Shown: positions 57,501 to 63,951 of the stretch, in pieces
Layout of the letters: each line of letters opens with the position of its first letter
Numbering within the stretch: position 1 is the stretch's first letter
Assembly: GCA_023376005.1 (NCBI GenBank)
Contig: CM042181.1
Span: 25,374,591 to 25,438,590 of the forward strand
Origin: Doryteuthis pealeii
Lineage: Eukaryota > Mollusca > Cephalopoda > Myopsida > Loliginidae
Length of the DNA: 64,000 bases
Reading direction: 5' to 3'
Program-made: the position numbers and the translations under genes
Notes under the pieces: generated by a model
What the model saw: the letters and a program-made list of their open reading frames with translations, nothing else
Database searches by the model: none
Told to the model about the DNA's origin: nothing

Positions 57501-58807
57501 AGTAGCTCTATATTTCTGCCCTGTGAGCTAGGGCTGTAGAATATACTGACTGCACCTTTGCAGAGAGCTAAGACCGCCCACACAATGGATTCACCTGTTG
57601 GCCATGGGTGGCAACCTGTAATGCCTGAGTCTGTGTACTAAGTGGTCACTCCACTTCCGCCATTGCTTGGATGAGATGTGTGGTTGAAGAGACTGATGAC
57701 AAACAAACATTCAACCCTTTTTATCTTGAAGGTGGTGGCCGTAGTCAACCATAATACACATGAAGTTATTTCTTCTAATTTATTTGACAGAAGACCAAAG
57801 TTCAATAAAATATATACCCTGTTTTTATCCAAGAAAGGAAATCTTTTTACTCTTCATTTTCTTTAAGAAAAGCTAAAAAAAAAAAAAAAAAGATAATATT
57901 ATTCAAAGATTAATTGAAACAATGATTAGAAAAAAAAATAAATAAAGGATAAAACATAATAAAAAGCAAATAAAAGACAAAATACAAACAAGAATAATAA
58001 AAAAATAATTAAAAACAAGAATATATAAAGAATAAAAGATAATAAAACAAATATACAGAAAAATAATTTTTTATTTTATATAGAGATTTATTTTGAACTT
58101 TTAAAATCCTAGCCAATGCTGGGTATCTCTGATAGTAACCTATGAATATAAAGACTATCAAAAATATATACATTATTGCATCCATCCTCTGGTTGGGACA
58201 TGTTTGTCTAGGTATGATAAATAAAAGTAAAGAAACTATTGTAATGTTCAGTACCTATGTATGAGAATTTAACACCCTGCTGTTAAATTGGTATGTCCCA
58301 TTAAAATAATCCTGTGGCTTCCAAGATCTCATTTATTTCATGTATATCCACCTCCAGAATTGTGACATGCTCCACTTCCTTTGGGTTGACAATTGATATA
58401 TTTATTTCTAATACAAACTCTTTTTTCTCTTTATAGGTTACTTGATTCATGAATCTGCTGTGTGGAGTACAGTCCATCAGCGTTGGTTCTTCCTGCCAAG
58501 ACGCCTCAGCCAACAGGCATATGATGAAACGGCTGATGAGCGTAGAGCAACTAACGTTTTATTAAGTTGCAATGAACGTTTTGGTCAAATCAAAGTCACT
58601 CATATAGGAAATGTGAATCCAACTCATGGTTATTCAACCTTCAAGTTTGTGCCTGGCACACAAGATACTGTGATAATTGCATTAAAGTCAGAAGAAGATG
58701 ATGGAAACATTGCATCATATATTCAAGTGTTTAATATCAATGGGAATGTCATATTGGCTGAAACAAAAATTGGTAACCAAAAGTTTGAAGGGATTGAGTT
58801 TATTTAA
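33413..58807 (+). CDS. CANT1: Soluble calcium-activated nucleotidase 1 (apyrase)
   Basis: Ca2+-dependent hydrolase of nucleoside di/triphosphates, UDP and GDP preferred. In vertebrates it works in ER/Golgi and supports glycosaminoglycan synthesis by removing UDP. Three coding exons, 33413-34094, 51534-51737 and 58437-58807, all join in phase 1 to a 418-residue protein (human about 401). A cytosolic N-terminus of about 54 residues precedes a signal-anchor helix (about 55-75, [19 protein letters not shown]), then a Golgi-lumen apyrase domain. Family motifs seen: [120 protein letters not shown] and the C-terminal EGIEFI. All blocks are present in order. Divergent from RSL1D1. The start at 33413 is the first in-frame ATG, with two out-of-frame ATGs before it. 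A 5'-UTR intron is possible. Confidence 0.95.
34095..34817. other. CANT1 intron 1, unassigned start
   Basis: AT-rich with no recognised repeat. Confidence 0.4.
34818..35022 (+). mobile_element. SINE-B, tail type 2, 5'-truncated
   Basis: CACATAGCGCTAGTACCCTTG to GGTTTGGGGTGGTCACTACT, then TTAGTGATCTATTTCA, the alternative tail also at 27065 and 41325. The tRNA head is missing. Confidence 0.8.
35023..35648. other. CANT1 intron 1, unassigned
   Basis: AT-rich with a G-run at about 35222-35233. Nothing recognised. Confidence 0.4.
35649..35759. repeat. Long palindrome 1 (arms ~54 bp)
   Basis: AATTAAG (35650) pairs with CTTAATT (35759). The innermost arms CTTGTAAAAC and GTTTTACAAG flank a 3-nt centre. 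The only difference is a one-base change in a T/A run. Confidence 0.92.
35756..35810. repeat. Perfect 55-bp palindrome 2
   Basis: AATTCACGTTTTGCTTG at left pairs exactly with the right arm, ending CGTGAATT, around a single central base at 35783. Its left arm shares AATT with the right end of palindrome 1. Confidence 0.95.
35811..37388. other. CANT1 intron 1, unassigned
   Basis: AT-rich with several A-runs. A perfect 21-bp palindrome (TAGGTATAACGGTTATACC..., 36680-36700) is the only structure noted. Confidence 0.5.
37389..37640 (-). mobile_element. SINE-A copy
   Basis: Reverse-strand copy carrying the long form of the body (AGATTGGGTAATCTGATCTG), from a decayed head to the decayed 3' end. 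Confidence 0.85.
37715..38075 (-). mobile_element. C-like retroposon, variant subfamily
   Basis: TATCAACTCCTTATGGATTA on the left, core ACTACCACTCTGTATCAGAG at 37936, short GC-rich end (TTCTAAGCGCTGCCGACAGG). Confidence 0.7.
38374..38915 (-). mobile_element. Retroposon C with 13-bp target duplication
   Basis: TCAAGCATAACAA flanks the element exactly (38361-38373 and 38916-38928). Tail end TTTGGTTTGTTTTG on the left, GC-rich 5' end (CTAGCCGACAGTGTGG) on the right. The duplication fixes both ends and shows target-primed retroposition. Confidence 0.92.
39102..39335 (+). mobile_element. Repeat H, possible solo LTR (partial)
   Basis: Starts TGTTACATAATCTATGCGG, then CTGTAATTCTGAGGGGATGA, GCCGGGTCCCCATGG, GTCACGTGGGACTTT and ACGTCAGGCAGAGC. 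Inverse-orientation partner at 51105-51415. Confidence 0.6.
39336..39837. other. CANT1 intron 1, unassigned
   Basis: No recognised repeat. A G-run at about 39590. Confidence 0.4.
39838..40075 (-). mobile_element. SINE-A copy
   Basis: Reverse strand, near full length: TCGTCGGGGTGGCCTAAAG at left to the tRNA A box TTTAGCTCAGTCAGTAGAGC at right. Confidence 0.88.
40076..40613. other. GC-richer segment ending in A-run
   Basis: About 510 bp of more balanced composition than its surroundings, ending in an A21 run (40590-40613). It reads like an inserted retroposed sequence with a poly(A) tail. Frames here (e.g. [17 protein letters not shown]) match nothing I recognise. Confidence 0.35.
40614..41324. 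other. CANT1 intron 1, unassigned
   Basis: AT-rich with nothing recognised. Confidence 0.4.
41325..41605 (-). mobile_element. SINE-B copy, tail type 2, full length
   Basis: Right end is the tRNA-like head (GGTGTAATGGTTAGAGTCG, B box GAGTTCAAATCC). Left end is the alternative tail (AGTGAAATCGATCACTAATT, then AGTAGTGACCACC). The most complete type 2 copy. Confidence 0.85.
41815..42708 (+). mobile_element. Tc1/mariner-superfamily element with deleted transposase
   Basis: Inverted termini CAGGGTGTTTGGGAGAAATT (left) and its imperfect reverse complement (right, ATTTCTCCTGAATACCATG), with TA on both sides. The frame 41995-42465 joins an N-terminal helix-turn-helix-type segment ([18 protein letters not shown]) almost directly to the C-terminal catalytic part ([44 protein letters not shown]). 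The first catalytic Asp region is missing. A frame break after DYYVALL leads into [15 protein letters not shown]. Internally deleted and non-autonomous. Confidence 0.85.
42711..43162. other. CANT1 intron 1, unassigned
   Basis: AT-rich with nothing recognised. Confidence 0.4.
43173..43422 (-). mobile_element. SINE-A copy with 10-bp target duplication
   Basis: AGAGCAATAA flanks both ends (43163-43172 and 43423-43432), fixing SINE-A at about 250 bp with a GTAAGTAAAGTCG end (reverse strand ...CGACTTTACTTAC). Confidence 0.92.
43440..43976. mobile_element. Repeat J, split by SINE-B
   Basis: AGAAAATAAAGCCATTTCCA, then ATAATAGTGTAGGACTAG, interrupted at 43532, then TTCTCAAGGGAGATAACTAT, GAGTACTTCC and TAGGATGTGACTC. 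Uninterrupted relative at 50683-50910. Confidence 0.65.
43532..43824 (-). mobile_element. SINE-B copy, tail type 1
   Basis: CCTGATTGTT is duplicated at 43522-43531 and 43825-43834. (TA)n tail at left, tRNA-like head at right (GGTGTAATGGTTAGACTT). Confidence 0.9.
43977..44892. other. CANT1 intron 1, unassigned
   Basis: Moderate complexity. A short decayed element may be present near 44200-44530, but no family match was made. Confidence 0.4.
44893..45164 (+). mobile_element. SINE-B copy, tail type 1
   Basis: TGTAATCGTTTGAGTTGTAGG head, B box GAGTTCAAATCCTGG, body and a decayed GTTGGTAAATATATA tail. Confidence 0.85.
45356..45637. mobile_element. DNA transposon G, copy 1
   Basis: Ends CAGAGATGCTGATA / TATCAGCATCACTG type (right end here ATCAGCATCACTG), 282 bp, with 6-bp duplication ATCATT on both sides (45350-45355 and 45638-45643). 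The middle has ACAGGATAGGTTACAAGG. No frame, so non-autonomous. Confidence 0.85.
45644..47507. other. CANT1 intron 1, unassigned 1.9 kb
   Basis: No family recognised. 46495-46860 is less AT-rich with no clear boundaries. Confidence 0.4.
47520..48108 (+). mobile_element. Retroposon C, reference full-length copy
   Basis: ATTGAATGAATA flanks both ends exactly (47508-47519 and 48109-48120), a 12-bp target duplication defining a 589-bp element. 5' end CTGCTCTGTTGGCTGGGG. Internal CCACTCTGACCCGGAGTGG hairpin. 3' end GTTGATATGCCGTAAAACC with a (CCAAA)n tail. TGGCTGAGGGT-like words resemble an A box, but no B box is evident. No open frame. Confidence 0.92.
48121..49189. other. CANT1 intron 1, with (TA)n at 48511-48556
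   Basis: AT-rich sequence with one long TA microsatellite and a short GA repeat at about 48920-48935. Otherwise nothing recognised. Confidence 0.5.
49190..49527. mobile_element. DNA transposon G, copy 2 (longest)
   Basis: 338 bp with the same 14-bp-type inverted ends. Includes an extra internal segment with hairpin TCTATCAAGAAACTTGATAGA, shared in decayed form with copy 3. No matching duplication outside. Confidence 0.85.
49639..49928 (+). mobile_element. SINE-B copy, tail type 1
   Basis: GCATGTGGTGTAATGGTTATC head, degenerate B box (TTTCAAATCCTGG), body, CATCCTGCTTGTGCAGAGG, short TA tail. Confidence 0.88.
49929..50682. other. CANT1 intron 1, unassigned
   Basis: 50080-50400 carries decayed SINE-like words (TATTTACCCATTGTAAG), but no family could be assigned. 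Confidence 0.35.
50683..50910. mobile_element. Repeat J copy
   Basis: CTAACTTAGAGAATAAAGCAG to TATATAGGATATGACTTGAC, collinear with the two halves at 43440-43976. Confidence 0.65.
51105..51415 (-). mobile_element. Repeat H, possible solo LTR
   Basis: 311 bp, starting TGTTAG and ending GTAACA on the plus strand. Read on the minus strand it begins TGTTACATAATCTATGCGG and carries AATAAA near its end (CCGAATAAAGTAAC), like an LTR with a polyadenylation signal. No 5-bp target duplication was found. Inverse of 39102-39335. Confidence 0.6.
51534..51737 (+). CDS. CANT1: CANT1 coding exon 2
   Basis: Acceptor TTTTTTTCTTTCAG and donor GTAAGT. Encodes [20 protein letters not shown], then [19 protein letters not shown]. 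204 nt, phase 1 at both ends. Confidence 0.95.
52049..52520 (-). mobile_element. Mariner-like relic
   Basis: CTAGGGTGAGTCAAAA inverted ends with TA on both sides (52047-52048 and 52521-52522). The minus frame (52389-52042) has mariner-type DNA-binding features ([32 protein letters not shown]) but no catalytic domain: a short deletion derivative. The last 12 bp of the right end plus about 30 bp of flank are tandemly duplicated (about 52509-52591). Confidence 0.85.
52683..52972. mobile_element. DNA transposon G, copy 3
   Basis: 290 bp with CAGAGATGCTGATAGG / TTATCAGCATCACTG ends and the 6-bp duplication TTTATT on both sides (52677-52682 and 52973-52978). Confidence 0.88.
52979..53480. mobile_element. 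SINE-D inverted dimer
   Basis: Left half: D on the minus strand, tail first (TTTCGGCCAATGTGCCCTCC), tRNA-like head near 53270 (TGAACACATGGGGCAACAG on minus; B box GGTTCAATCCTG). Right half: a 5'-truncated D on the plus strand from CATGGTTAACGAAATGAGAA to CTGAAGAAGGCTGGAGGACA, GAAACATTGTG and the AAATAATAC end. The two tails form an inverted repeat over the whole span. Confidence 0.75.
53481..53940. other. CANT1 intron 2, unassigned
   Basis: AT-rich with nothing recognised. Confidence 0.4.
53941..54100 (-). mobile_element. SINE-D tail fragment
   Basis: Minus-strand D 3' part only: TATTATTTGGATTATTCAGA, CTCCAGCCTTCTTCAGG, AAACTCTGGAACCTTCT. Confidence 0.7.
54212..54700 (+). mobile_element. 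Retroposon C with internal tandem repeat
   Basis: CTGACTGCACCTCTGCAGAGG to GATATACCATTAAACCAAAC. The central region is replaced or expanded by the 42-bp repeat at 54501-54622. Confidence 0.75.
54501..54622. repeat. 42-bp tandem repeat, ~2.9 units
   Basis: The unit contains CATGAAGTTAATGAAAATTA and TTTCTACCAATTTATCAATA. Units 2 and 3 are nearly identical. Confidence 0.92.
54701..55014. other. CANT1 intron 2, unassigned
   Basis: AT-rich with nothing recognised. Confidence 0.4.
55015..55286 (+). mobile_element. SINE-B copy, tail type 1
   Basis: GCATTGGTTAGTCATAGG head, decayed B box, body and GAGGGGTTGGTAAATATATA tail. Confidence 0.85.
55597..55869 (-). mobile_element. SINE-B copy, tail type 1, decayed
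   Basis: TATTTACTAACCC at left, ATTTACCCATAGCTGAGG in the middle, head ATAACCATTATACTATAGGC at right. About 310 bp from an oppositely oriented SINE-B. Confidence 0.8.
55870..56735. other. CANT1 intron 2, unassigned
   Basis: AT-rich with homopolymer runs. Nothing recognised. Confidence 0.4.
56736..57304 (-). mobile_element. Tandemly duplicated SINE-A pair
   Basis: Two reverse-strand SINE-A copies (56783-57010 and 57041-57304). Each is preceded by a related about 40-bp flank (TTATGTAAG, then CTATAAA, then CTAAGTAA at 56737 and 57010), so the flank was copied with the SINE. The second copy ends with a good A box (GGTTTAGCTTAGTCGGTAG). Confidence 0.85.
57525..57800 (+). mobile_element. Retroposon C, decayed
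   Basis: GAGCTAGGGCTGTAGAATAT, CTGCACCTTTGCAGAGAGC, CACCTGTTGGCCATGGGTG, then collapses. The tail portion is largely missing. Confidence 0.7.
57801..58436. other. CANT1 intron 2, 3' part
   Basis: AT-rich with A-rich runs at 57868-58070, ending in the pyrimidine tract TTTTTTCTCTTTATAG of exon 3. Confidence 0.5.
58437..58807 (+). CDS. CANT1: CANT1 coding exon 3 (last)
   Basis: Encodes [20 protein letters not shown] to the family's C-terminal EGIEFI and stop TAA. Acceptor TCTCTTTATAG. Phase 1 entry. Confidence 0.96.
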
Positions 58808-59255
58808 ATTGTCCATTTTATTTTTATTTAAAAAAATCTCCCAACAAAAACTGTCTATACCATAAGCACTTGTTCTCATTTGTGGAGATATTACTGCAGA
58901 CAGTATGCAGTCCATTATCTCTACTCTTTTTGTCATTCTTCTCAACAAATTTTTGACCATCTTTGGGTGACATGTCAGTATTTTTAAAATAAGGGATTCA
59001 AAATATATTGTATGGTTTCTTTATGTCAATGCTTCTAAACTTTTCTGGGCCACTATTTTTTGTGTTTTTTTTTTTTGTTTATATAGATTTTATTTCTTCA
59101 TCCTAACTACTTTTAATAAGCCATTATTATTTATAATGATAGTTTTTAAAACTCTCTCAGGAATAAACATCCAAGCATTGCATCTATAAAAATACAGTAA
59201 AAACCTTTTTAGCTGATTTCACGAATGAACTAATTTAATCAGTTGATATTACAAG
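58808..59255 (+). terminator. CANT1: CANT1 3' UTR and candidate polyadenylation signal
   Basis: AATAAA at 59162-59167, about 355 nt past the stop, is the clearest hexamer. The sequence between is T-rich without other features. Confidence 0.45.
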
Positions 59256-59775
59256 TGTGAGTCAAAAGGTATTGCCATTTTATTTAGGACAGGTATAATT
59301 ACCAACACAGGAACATGTATCATACATAAAAAAGAAGTTGGTCCTTTGTGGATCGGATGTGATCTTTTTTACTTCTCTACTGTTTCTCTCAATAGCAATG
59401 TTCCACCTTCGAATGAGAACATGTATTCCTTCCCCGTAAAATTCTGTTGACTGTTTTTTGAGCCACTTCTTCACTGCAGATTTCACTTCCTCATCACTGG
59501 AAGAACATTTGACTCTCTTCGGGCGCCATCAAAGAGGGTTTGAGAGGCAAACATTATTCCAGTGACGAGGAAGTGAAATCTGTAGTGAAGAAGTGACGGG
59601 GCAGGGATACATGCACTCCTTTGAAGGTGTAACATTGCTATTGTGAGAAACGGTGACTATGTAGAGAAGTAGGGATGTGATCTACAGAGGACCAGCTTCA
59701 TTTTGATGTATGATACATGTTCCTGTGTTGGTCATTATACCTGTCCTAAACAAAATGGTATTACTTTTTGAATCA
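59256..59775. mobile_element. Mariner 3' ends in head-to-head inverted dimer
   Basis: Left arm (minus): mariner transposase C-terminus (KSAVKKWLKKQSTEFYGEG, IHVLIRRWNIAIERN) and outer end GTGAGTCAAAAGGTATTG. Right arm (plus): the same segment with an internal deletion (GACGAGGAAGTGAAATCTG, then ATGATACATGTTCCTGTGTT) and outer end GGTATTACTTTTTGAATCA. The two are joined through about 30 bp near 59520. Confidence 0.8.
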
Positions 59776-60204
59776 TCCTCATAACTTATCAAAGTTTTAT
59801 CATTAGAACATTTAATGTCTATTCCATTGTTTGGTAAATCTCTAATGTAATAATACCATTGTTCCATAATAATTGTTATATTTGCACATTAATTTCATAC
59901 ACTAAATATAACAAATATTTTGGGAGAGAGAAAGTAGAATAATTCTATTTTTGTTGCATAGTAGTTGTTACATTTGTATATATGTTTTCTTTGTCCATTA
60001 CGAAACACGAAAGTGCTGGGGGTGATTATCTTTTGGTGAGTCACTTTGGAGTAGGAAACAAAGTGACACAAAACATTCTAAACAATTAAAGAACTTATTA
60101 TTTTGGTTGAGGATACAAGTCATGGTTTTCAGGATAAGACAAAATCTTTGTTAACTACTAATTCTATCCATAAGTAAAATGTAGTTATTCCTGTATATAT
60201 GAGT
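59776..60204. other. Downstream region with short palindrome relic
   Basis: 59862-59924 holds a decayed copy of the small palindrome at 61056-61119 (ATAATAATTGTTATATTTGC, then ACTAAATATAACAAATATT). Otherwise nothing. Confidence 0.55.
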
Positions 60205-60620
60205 CCCTTCCTGGGGTGGTACAGGTATTGCCACTTTCTCTACGAGTCTGTGTCAAGTCCCCCTCCACAGCAAATGGCCCTTATGGTAACTCCCAACCCT
60301 TTTTTTCTAGAAGACAGTGGCTGAGTGGCTTCATCTCTTGAGTATGACTTTAAACTCTATCTGATGGTGAAGTTTCAGTTCTGGAGGTCTATGGGGAATG
60401 TGGAGTACCCCTTCATCACCATTACTCTCAGGTCCACTCTGACCCAGAGTGGTAATACCTGTTAGTGTTCCATTTATTGGCTAACTAGAACAAAATGAGT
60501 TTTAAAAAAATGTTTTTAAAAAAAATTAATACCCATCAAGAATGTATAAAACAAAACATCTTTGGCATAAAATGATCCAACAAGGGTTAACATGCCATAA
60601 AATCCAACCAACCAACCACA
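60205..60620 (+). mobile_element. Retroposon C, 5'-truncated
   Basis: TGGCCCTTATGGTAACTCCC to GGTCCACTCTGACCCAGAG and tail CATGCCATAAAATCCAACC with (CCAA)n. Confidence 0.85.
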
Positions 60621-60967
60621 GCAAATGAGGCCAACATTTATTCCCATTCGGTTTCCAGTATGGGACATTTTGTTTATCCCACTACTCCTCTGCAGGTGTT
60701 TTTCAATAACACCTGCACTTCTTCACTCGGCACCCAATGACATATTATAATAGAAATGATTACCCCCTCCTTTCAGGACAAAATGAAGCATGAAGTCATG
60801 TTAAATTCGGGACTCTCCCTTGTGTGGGTTGAGTGGTGCTAAAAATAGTTCTGAGGTACTTCAGGCATCAGGGATCCTTTTAGATGCCTTAGGAGACAGT
60901 CCTCTGAAGCTAAGCCAGATGATTATTCCTGGCCACAGATGGTCAGAGAGAGAAAGTCTTTACCTGA
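60621..60967. other. Unassigned
   Basis: Moderate complexity. No family or frame recognised. Confidence 0.35.
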
Positions 60968-61119
60968 GTGTTACATATATTTACATTTGCATATAAATTC
61001 CATACACTAAATGTAACAGTTATTATCGGAAAGTGGTAGTAAAATAATACAACCATCCCATAATAGTTGTTACATTTGCATATATATTTCATACTTTAAA
61101 TGTAACAACTATTATGGGA
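60968..61119. repeat. Mini-palindrome family, two copies
   Basis: 61056-61119 is a perfect hairpin: 22-bp arms (TCCCATAATAGTTGTTACAT..., 61056-61077 and 61098-61119) with a 20-nt loop. About 60968-61037 is a decayed relative with the same ATACACTAAATGTAAC words. A third relic is at 59862-59924. Confidence 0.8.
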
Positions 61120-61934
61120 CAAAGATAAGAAATTCTCCTAATGCCAATCTTTAAAATCATTTAGTTTCTACTTTCTTTGCTTGGACAAATACCATTTACT
61201 ATGTATCTATCCTATAGGAAAAGTACATTTTGTCTGGCATAAGCTAGGCTAGCAAACCACTGCTTGTGAATTTGATTCTCACTAGGTGCTCTATATGTCT
61301 GACCTTGTGCCACAACTAAGCTAGATTTAGTAAATATCTATTATATAGAAAATGCCAGGAGTTCTTTAAGATCTGGCCACTGTTGGAACTGAGATAATGC
61401 TGAAGTATTATCCAAAATAGGATTATCCAATTTGTAAATCCTCAACTTAAAACTGATATTCAGAATTTTGCTGTTGAGGCCAACCGATTTATTTATTTGT
61501 TGAAGATGAGAAAAAAAAATAGATTTGGTCTAGATTCAGTTTAGGTCAATTTTTGGTTCCATAGAAAAAATAATTTTTTTATCCTTTGGAAATTTAGTAA
61601 TTTTGAAAAATATTATTTTCACGTATTAAGGAAGGGGTCAGTTTACAATGTAATTGCTATAGAAAAATGAACCCTTACTTTCTATCTATTATTCAAAACT
61701 GAAACTTTAAGTATTTGGTTTCTCTCTTTATTACTGAGTTTTAGTTTGAAATAAATCATTAATATCTTTATTTCATTTTTCATTTTTTTTTAAATAATGG
61801 TATTTAAGCTATTAAGAGTAAAACTTATTTATTCTTGAAAATTCAAAATATTACCAAAAAAAAAAAAATGCAAACATATATAAGAGAAATAAATAATCAT
61901 TTGTCTGAATTTTTTTAGACGAGGCTTGATATGT
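61120..61934. other. Unassigned
   Basis: AT-rich with no recognised feature. Confidence 0.4.
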
Positions 61935-62132
61935 ATTATTTTGATTTTTCAGACTATTGTCCTCATCTTTATCATTTCGGCTGTTGTACCCTCCGACCTT
62001 CTTTAGGTTACCTTGCTATGTTCAGACGTCTAAGTTACACCTGAAGAAGGCTGGAAGGTACAACATCCGAAACATTGTGTTTTTAAATATCATGATAAAG
62101 ATAAAGACAACAGTCTGAAAAATCAAAATAAG
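61935..62132. mobile_element. SINE-D tails in inverted pair
   Basis: Left arm: minus-strand D tail (TTTCAGACTATTGTCCTCAT to GACCTTCTTTAGG). Right arm: plus-strand D tail (CTGAAGAAGGCTGGAAGG to CAGTCTGAAAAATCAAAAT). About 30 bp separates them. No tRNA head remains. Confidence 0.75.
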
Positions 62133-62653
62133 AAAAAAAAAGGTACTGATAGAAAGAATTGTAATTTTACAGCCTTACTTTCCATTAGGTGGACATAAAG
62201 TAAGGGTCCACTTTACTATAGCAGTTGCATTGTAAACTGACTCTATTTTAAAAGCTATAAAAAATTATATATTTTTCAAAACTAACAAGATTTTAGTTGA
62301 TATAAAAGTCTTATTGATTGAAAGCACCAAAAATTACTTAACCAATTTTTTTTTTTCTATGAAAATGTCAAATTTACTTAAATCAAATTTTGATCTATTG
62401 ATTTTTATGATTAACCTATTATCTTCTTCAGATGATCGATTGGAAAAATTTCTCAACTAGAAATTGGTTGCTATGATCTGTTTTTATATCTACTTTAATA
62501 TTTTGTTTATTTGATGCAATTTCTTTTAAGGAAAAGTACGAGAAAATTGGATTGATTAAAAGAGGTCAAATAAAGATTAACTGGGTTTACAGTTTAATAT
62601 CAATTTGTTATTTAATTCATTGTAATTAAGCTTAATCATACAATAATGACTAG
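62133..62653. other. Unassigned
   Basis: AT-rich with nothing recognised. Confidence 0.4.
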
Positions 62654-63160
62654 GGGGTTGGTTTAGCTCAGTCGGTAGAGCACCCACCTAGGAATTGCAA
62701 GTTTCCGGGTTTAATACCGGTACCCGCCAACTCAGCACATGGGTAGCATAGCTCGGGTAACTTGATCTGTGTGGTAAAGTGAGGAGCTGACGGTAGGTGT
62801 GGTGCTCCACCTCATCAAAAACAATCCTTTTGGGCTAGTACTAGTTGGATTAGCTCAGTCGGTAGAGCATTCGTCTAGTAACCACAAGGTTCCTAGTTCG
62901 ATACCGGTCCTTGTCAACTCAGCCTATGAGTAGCACAGGGATCTGTGCGGTAAAGTAAGGAGCTGATGGTAGGTGTTGTGCTCCACCTCAGACGCCAAAA
63001 CAATCTCCTTGGTCTAGCGCTATTGAAAAGCAAATAGACTCCCTTGCTGACTGGCTGATACCGACTTTAGGCCGCCCCGACGACTTTACTTACTAGCAAA
63101 AAGGGGATAGGCTCTCTTGCTGTGTAGCTGATACTGACAGTAGGCCACTCTAACAACTTT
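62654..63160 (+). mobile_element. SINE-A (outer copy), split
   Basis: GGTTTAGCTCAGTCGGTAGAGC head to GGGCTAGTACTAG (62848), resuming TACTAGCAAAAAGGGGATAGG (63091) to CCACTCTAACAACTTT. Interrupted by a second SINE-A. Confidence 0.88.
62849..63090 (+). mobile_element. SINE-A (inner copy), nested
   Basis: Complete copy from TGGATTAGCTCAGTCGGTAG to GACGACTTTACTTAC inside the outer SINE-A, same strand, with TACTAG on both sides as a likely target duplication. Confidence 0.88.
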
Positions 63161-63204
63161 TTATTTTTATACACTAATGATATAATAATAATAATACATG
63201 TTGT

Positions 63205-63664
63205 ATGAAATGTGAAACATGGATGTTAATTAAATCTCTAGAAAAGAATCAATGGAAATGACAATGCTAGGAATAACTCTTAAGAAATTAATTTGGATCA
63301 GAAAGATGACTAAGACAGAAGATGGCTAAGACAGAAGTTATTAAACACCAAAACCAGAAGTGGGCAGAACACATAAGTAGAAGAGAGAATTGGAGGTGCA
63401 TGGTCTAATGGTTAGACGCATAGGATATGGACTTGTCAACCCGAGTTCAATTCCTGGATGAAGCTGTTTGCATTTCACATGGTGCTAATACCCTTGGGAA
63501 AGGTATGAATCCAATTCTTCCTCCAACTATGGATAAATAACAGGGCAGAATGGGCTCTTTAATCATGGCTAGGTAAACAGTCTAAGAGAAGGAAAACTCT
63601 GATTTTAAACCTGTTAAACTCCACTTAAGAAATTGACCTTATGAAATCCTGCTCGTGCAGAGTT

Positions 63665-63704
<40 letters not shown>

Positions 63705-63895
63705 AAGAGAGAATTGTGGAAAAGGTTGATAGAATGGTGCCCAAGAAATAATAAGTGTAGTAGGAAAAGACTGACAGAAGATGAAGAGAAGAGATAATGG
63801 AGTTTGCTGGTAAAAATGGCAAAGATCATTGGAAGAATTGAGAAATGTCTTTGTCTGGCAGTGGACTTAAAATGGATGATGATGATGATGATGAT
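63205..63895 (+). mobile_element. LINE 3' end (RTE-like), split by SINE-B
   Basis: Translated blocks CETWMLIKSLEKN and KWAEHISRREN, then after the SINE RLIEWCPRNNK and MAKIIGRIEKCLCLAVDLKW match the C-terminus of RTE-like LINE ORF2 (usual pattern: TEWCPR, RGRP, RIAQDR...W). Stops throughout. Ends in a (GAT)n tail at 63874-63895, typical of RTE-type 3' ends. A different family from 475-1926. Confidence 0.75.
63393..63705 (+). mobile_element. SINE-B copy, tail type 1, with 11-bp target duplication
   Basis: AGAGAGAATTG at 63382-63392 and 63706-63716. Head GAGGTGCATGGTCTAATGG, B box GAGTTCAATTCCTGG, (TA)n tail 63667-63702. Defines full-length SINE-B at about 310 bp. Confidence 0.93.
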
Positions 63896-63900
63896 GTAAA

Positions 63901-63901
<1 letters not shown>

Positions 63902-63950
<49 letters not shown>
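63902..63950. repeat. (AC)n microsatellite
   Basis: About 24 AC units shortly after the LINE (GAT)n tail. Confidence 0.95.

Positions 63951-63951
<1 letters not shown>

Noticed and set aside
58301..58513. Minus-strand 70-residue frame over CANT1 exon 3
   Set aside because: It overlaps the splice acceptor and coding strand of CANT1 with no independent support.
62664..62730. tRNA genes at SINE heads (e.g. TTAGCTCAGTCGGTAGAGC)
   Set aside because: A and B boxes are present, but there is no acceptor stem, no proper anticodon arm, and the sequence runs into the SINE body. These are SINE promoters, not tRNA genes.
63614..63949. Frames of Cys-Val or Tyr-Ile repeats
   Set aside because: Translations of (AC)n and (TA)n microsatellites.
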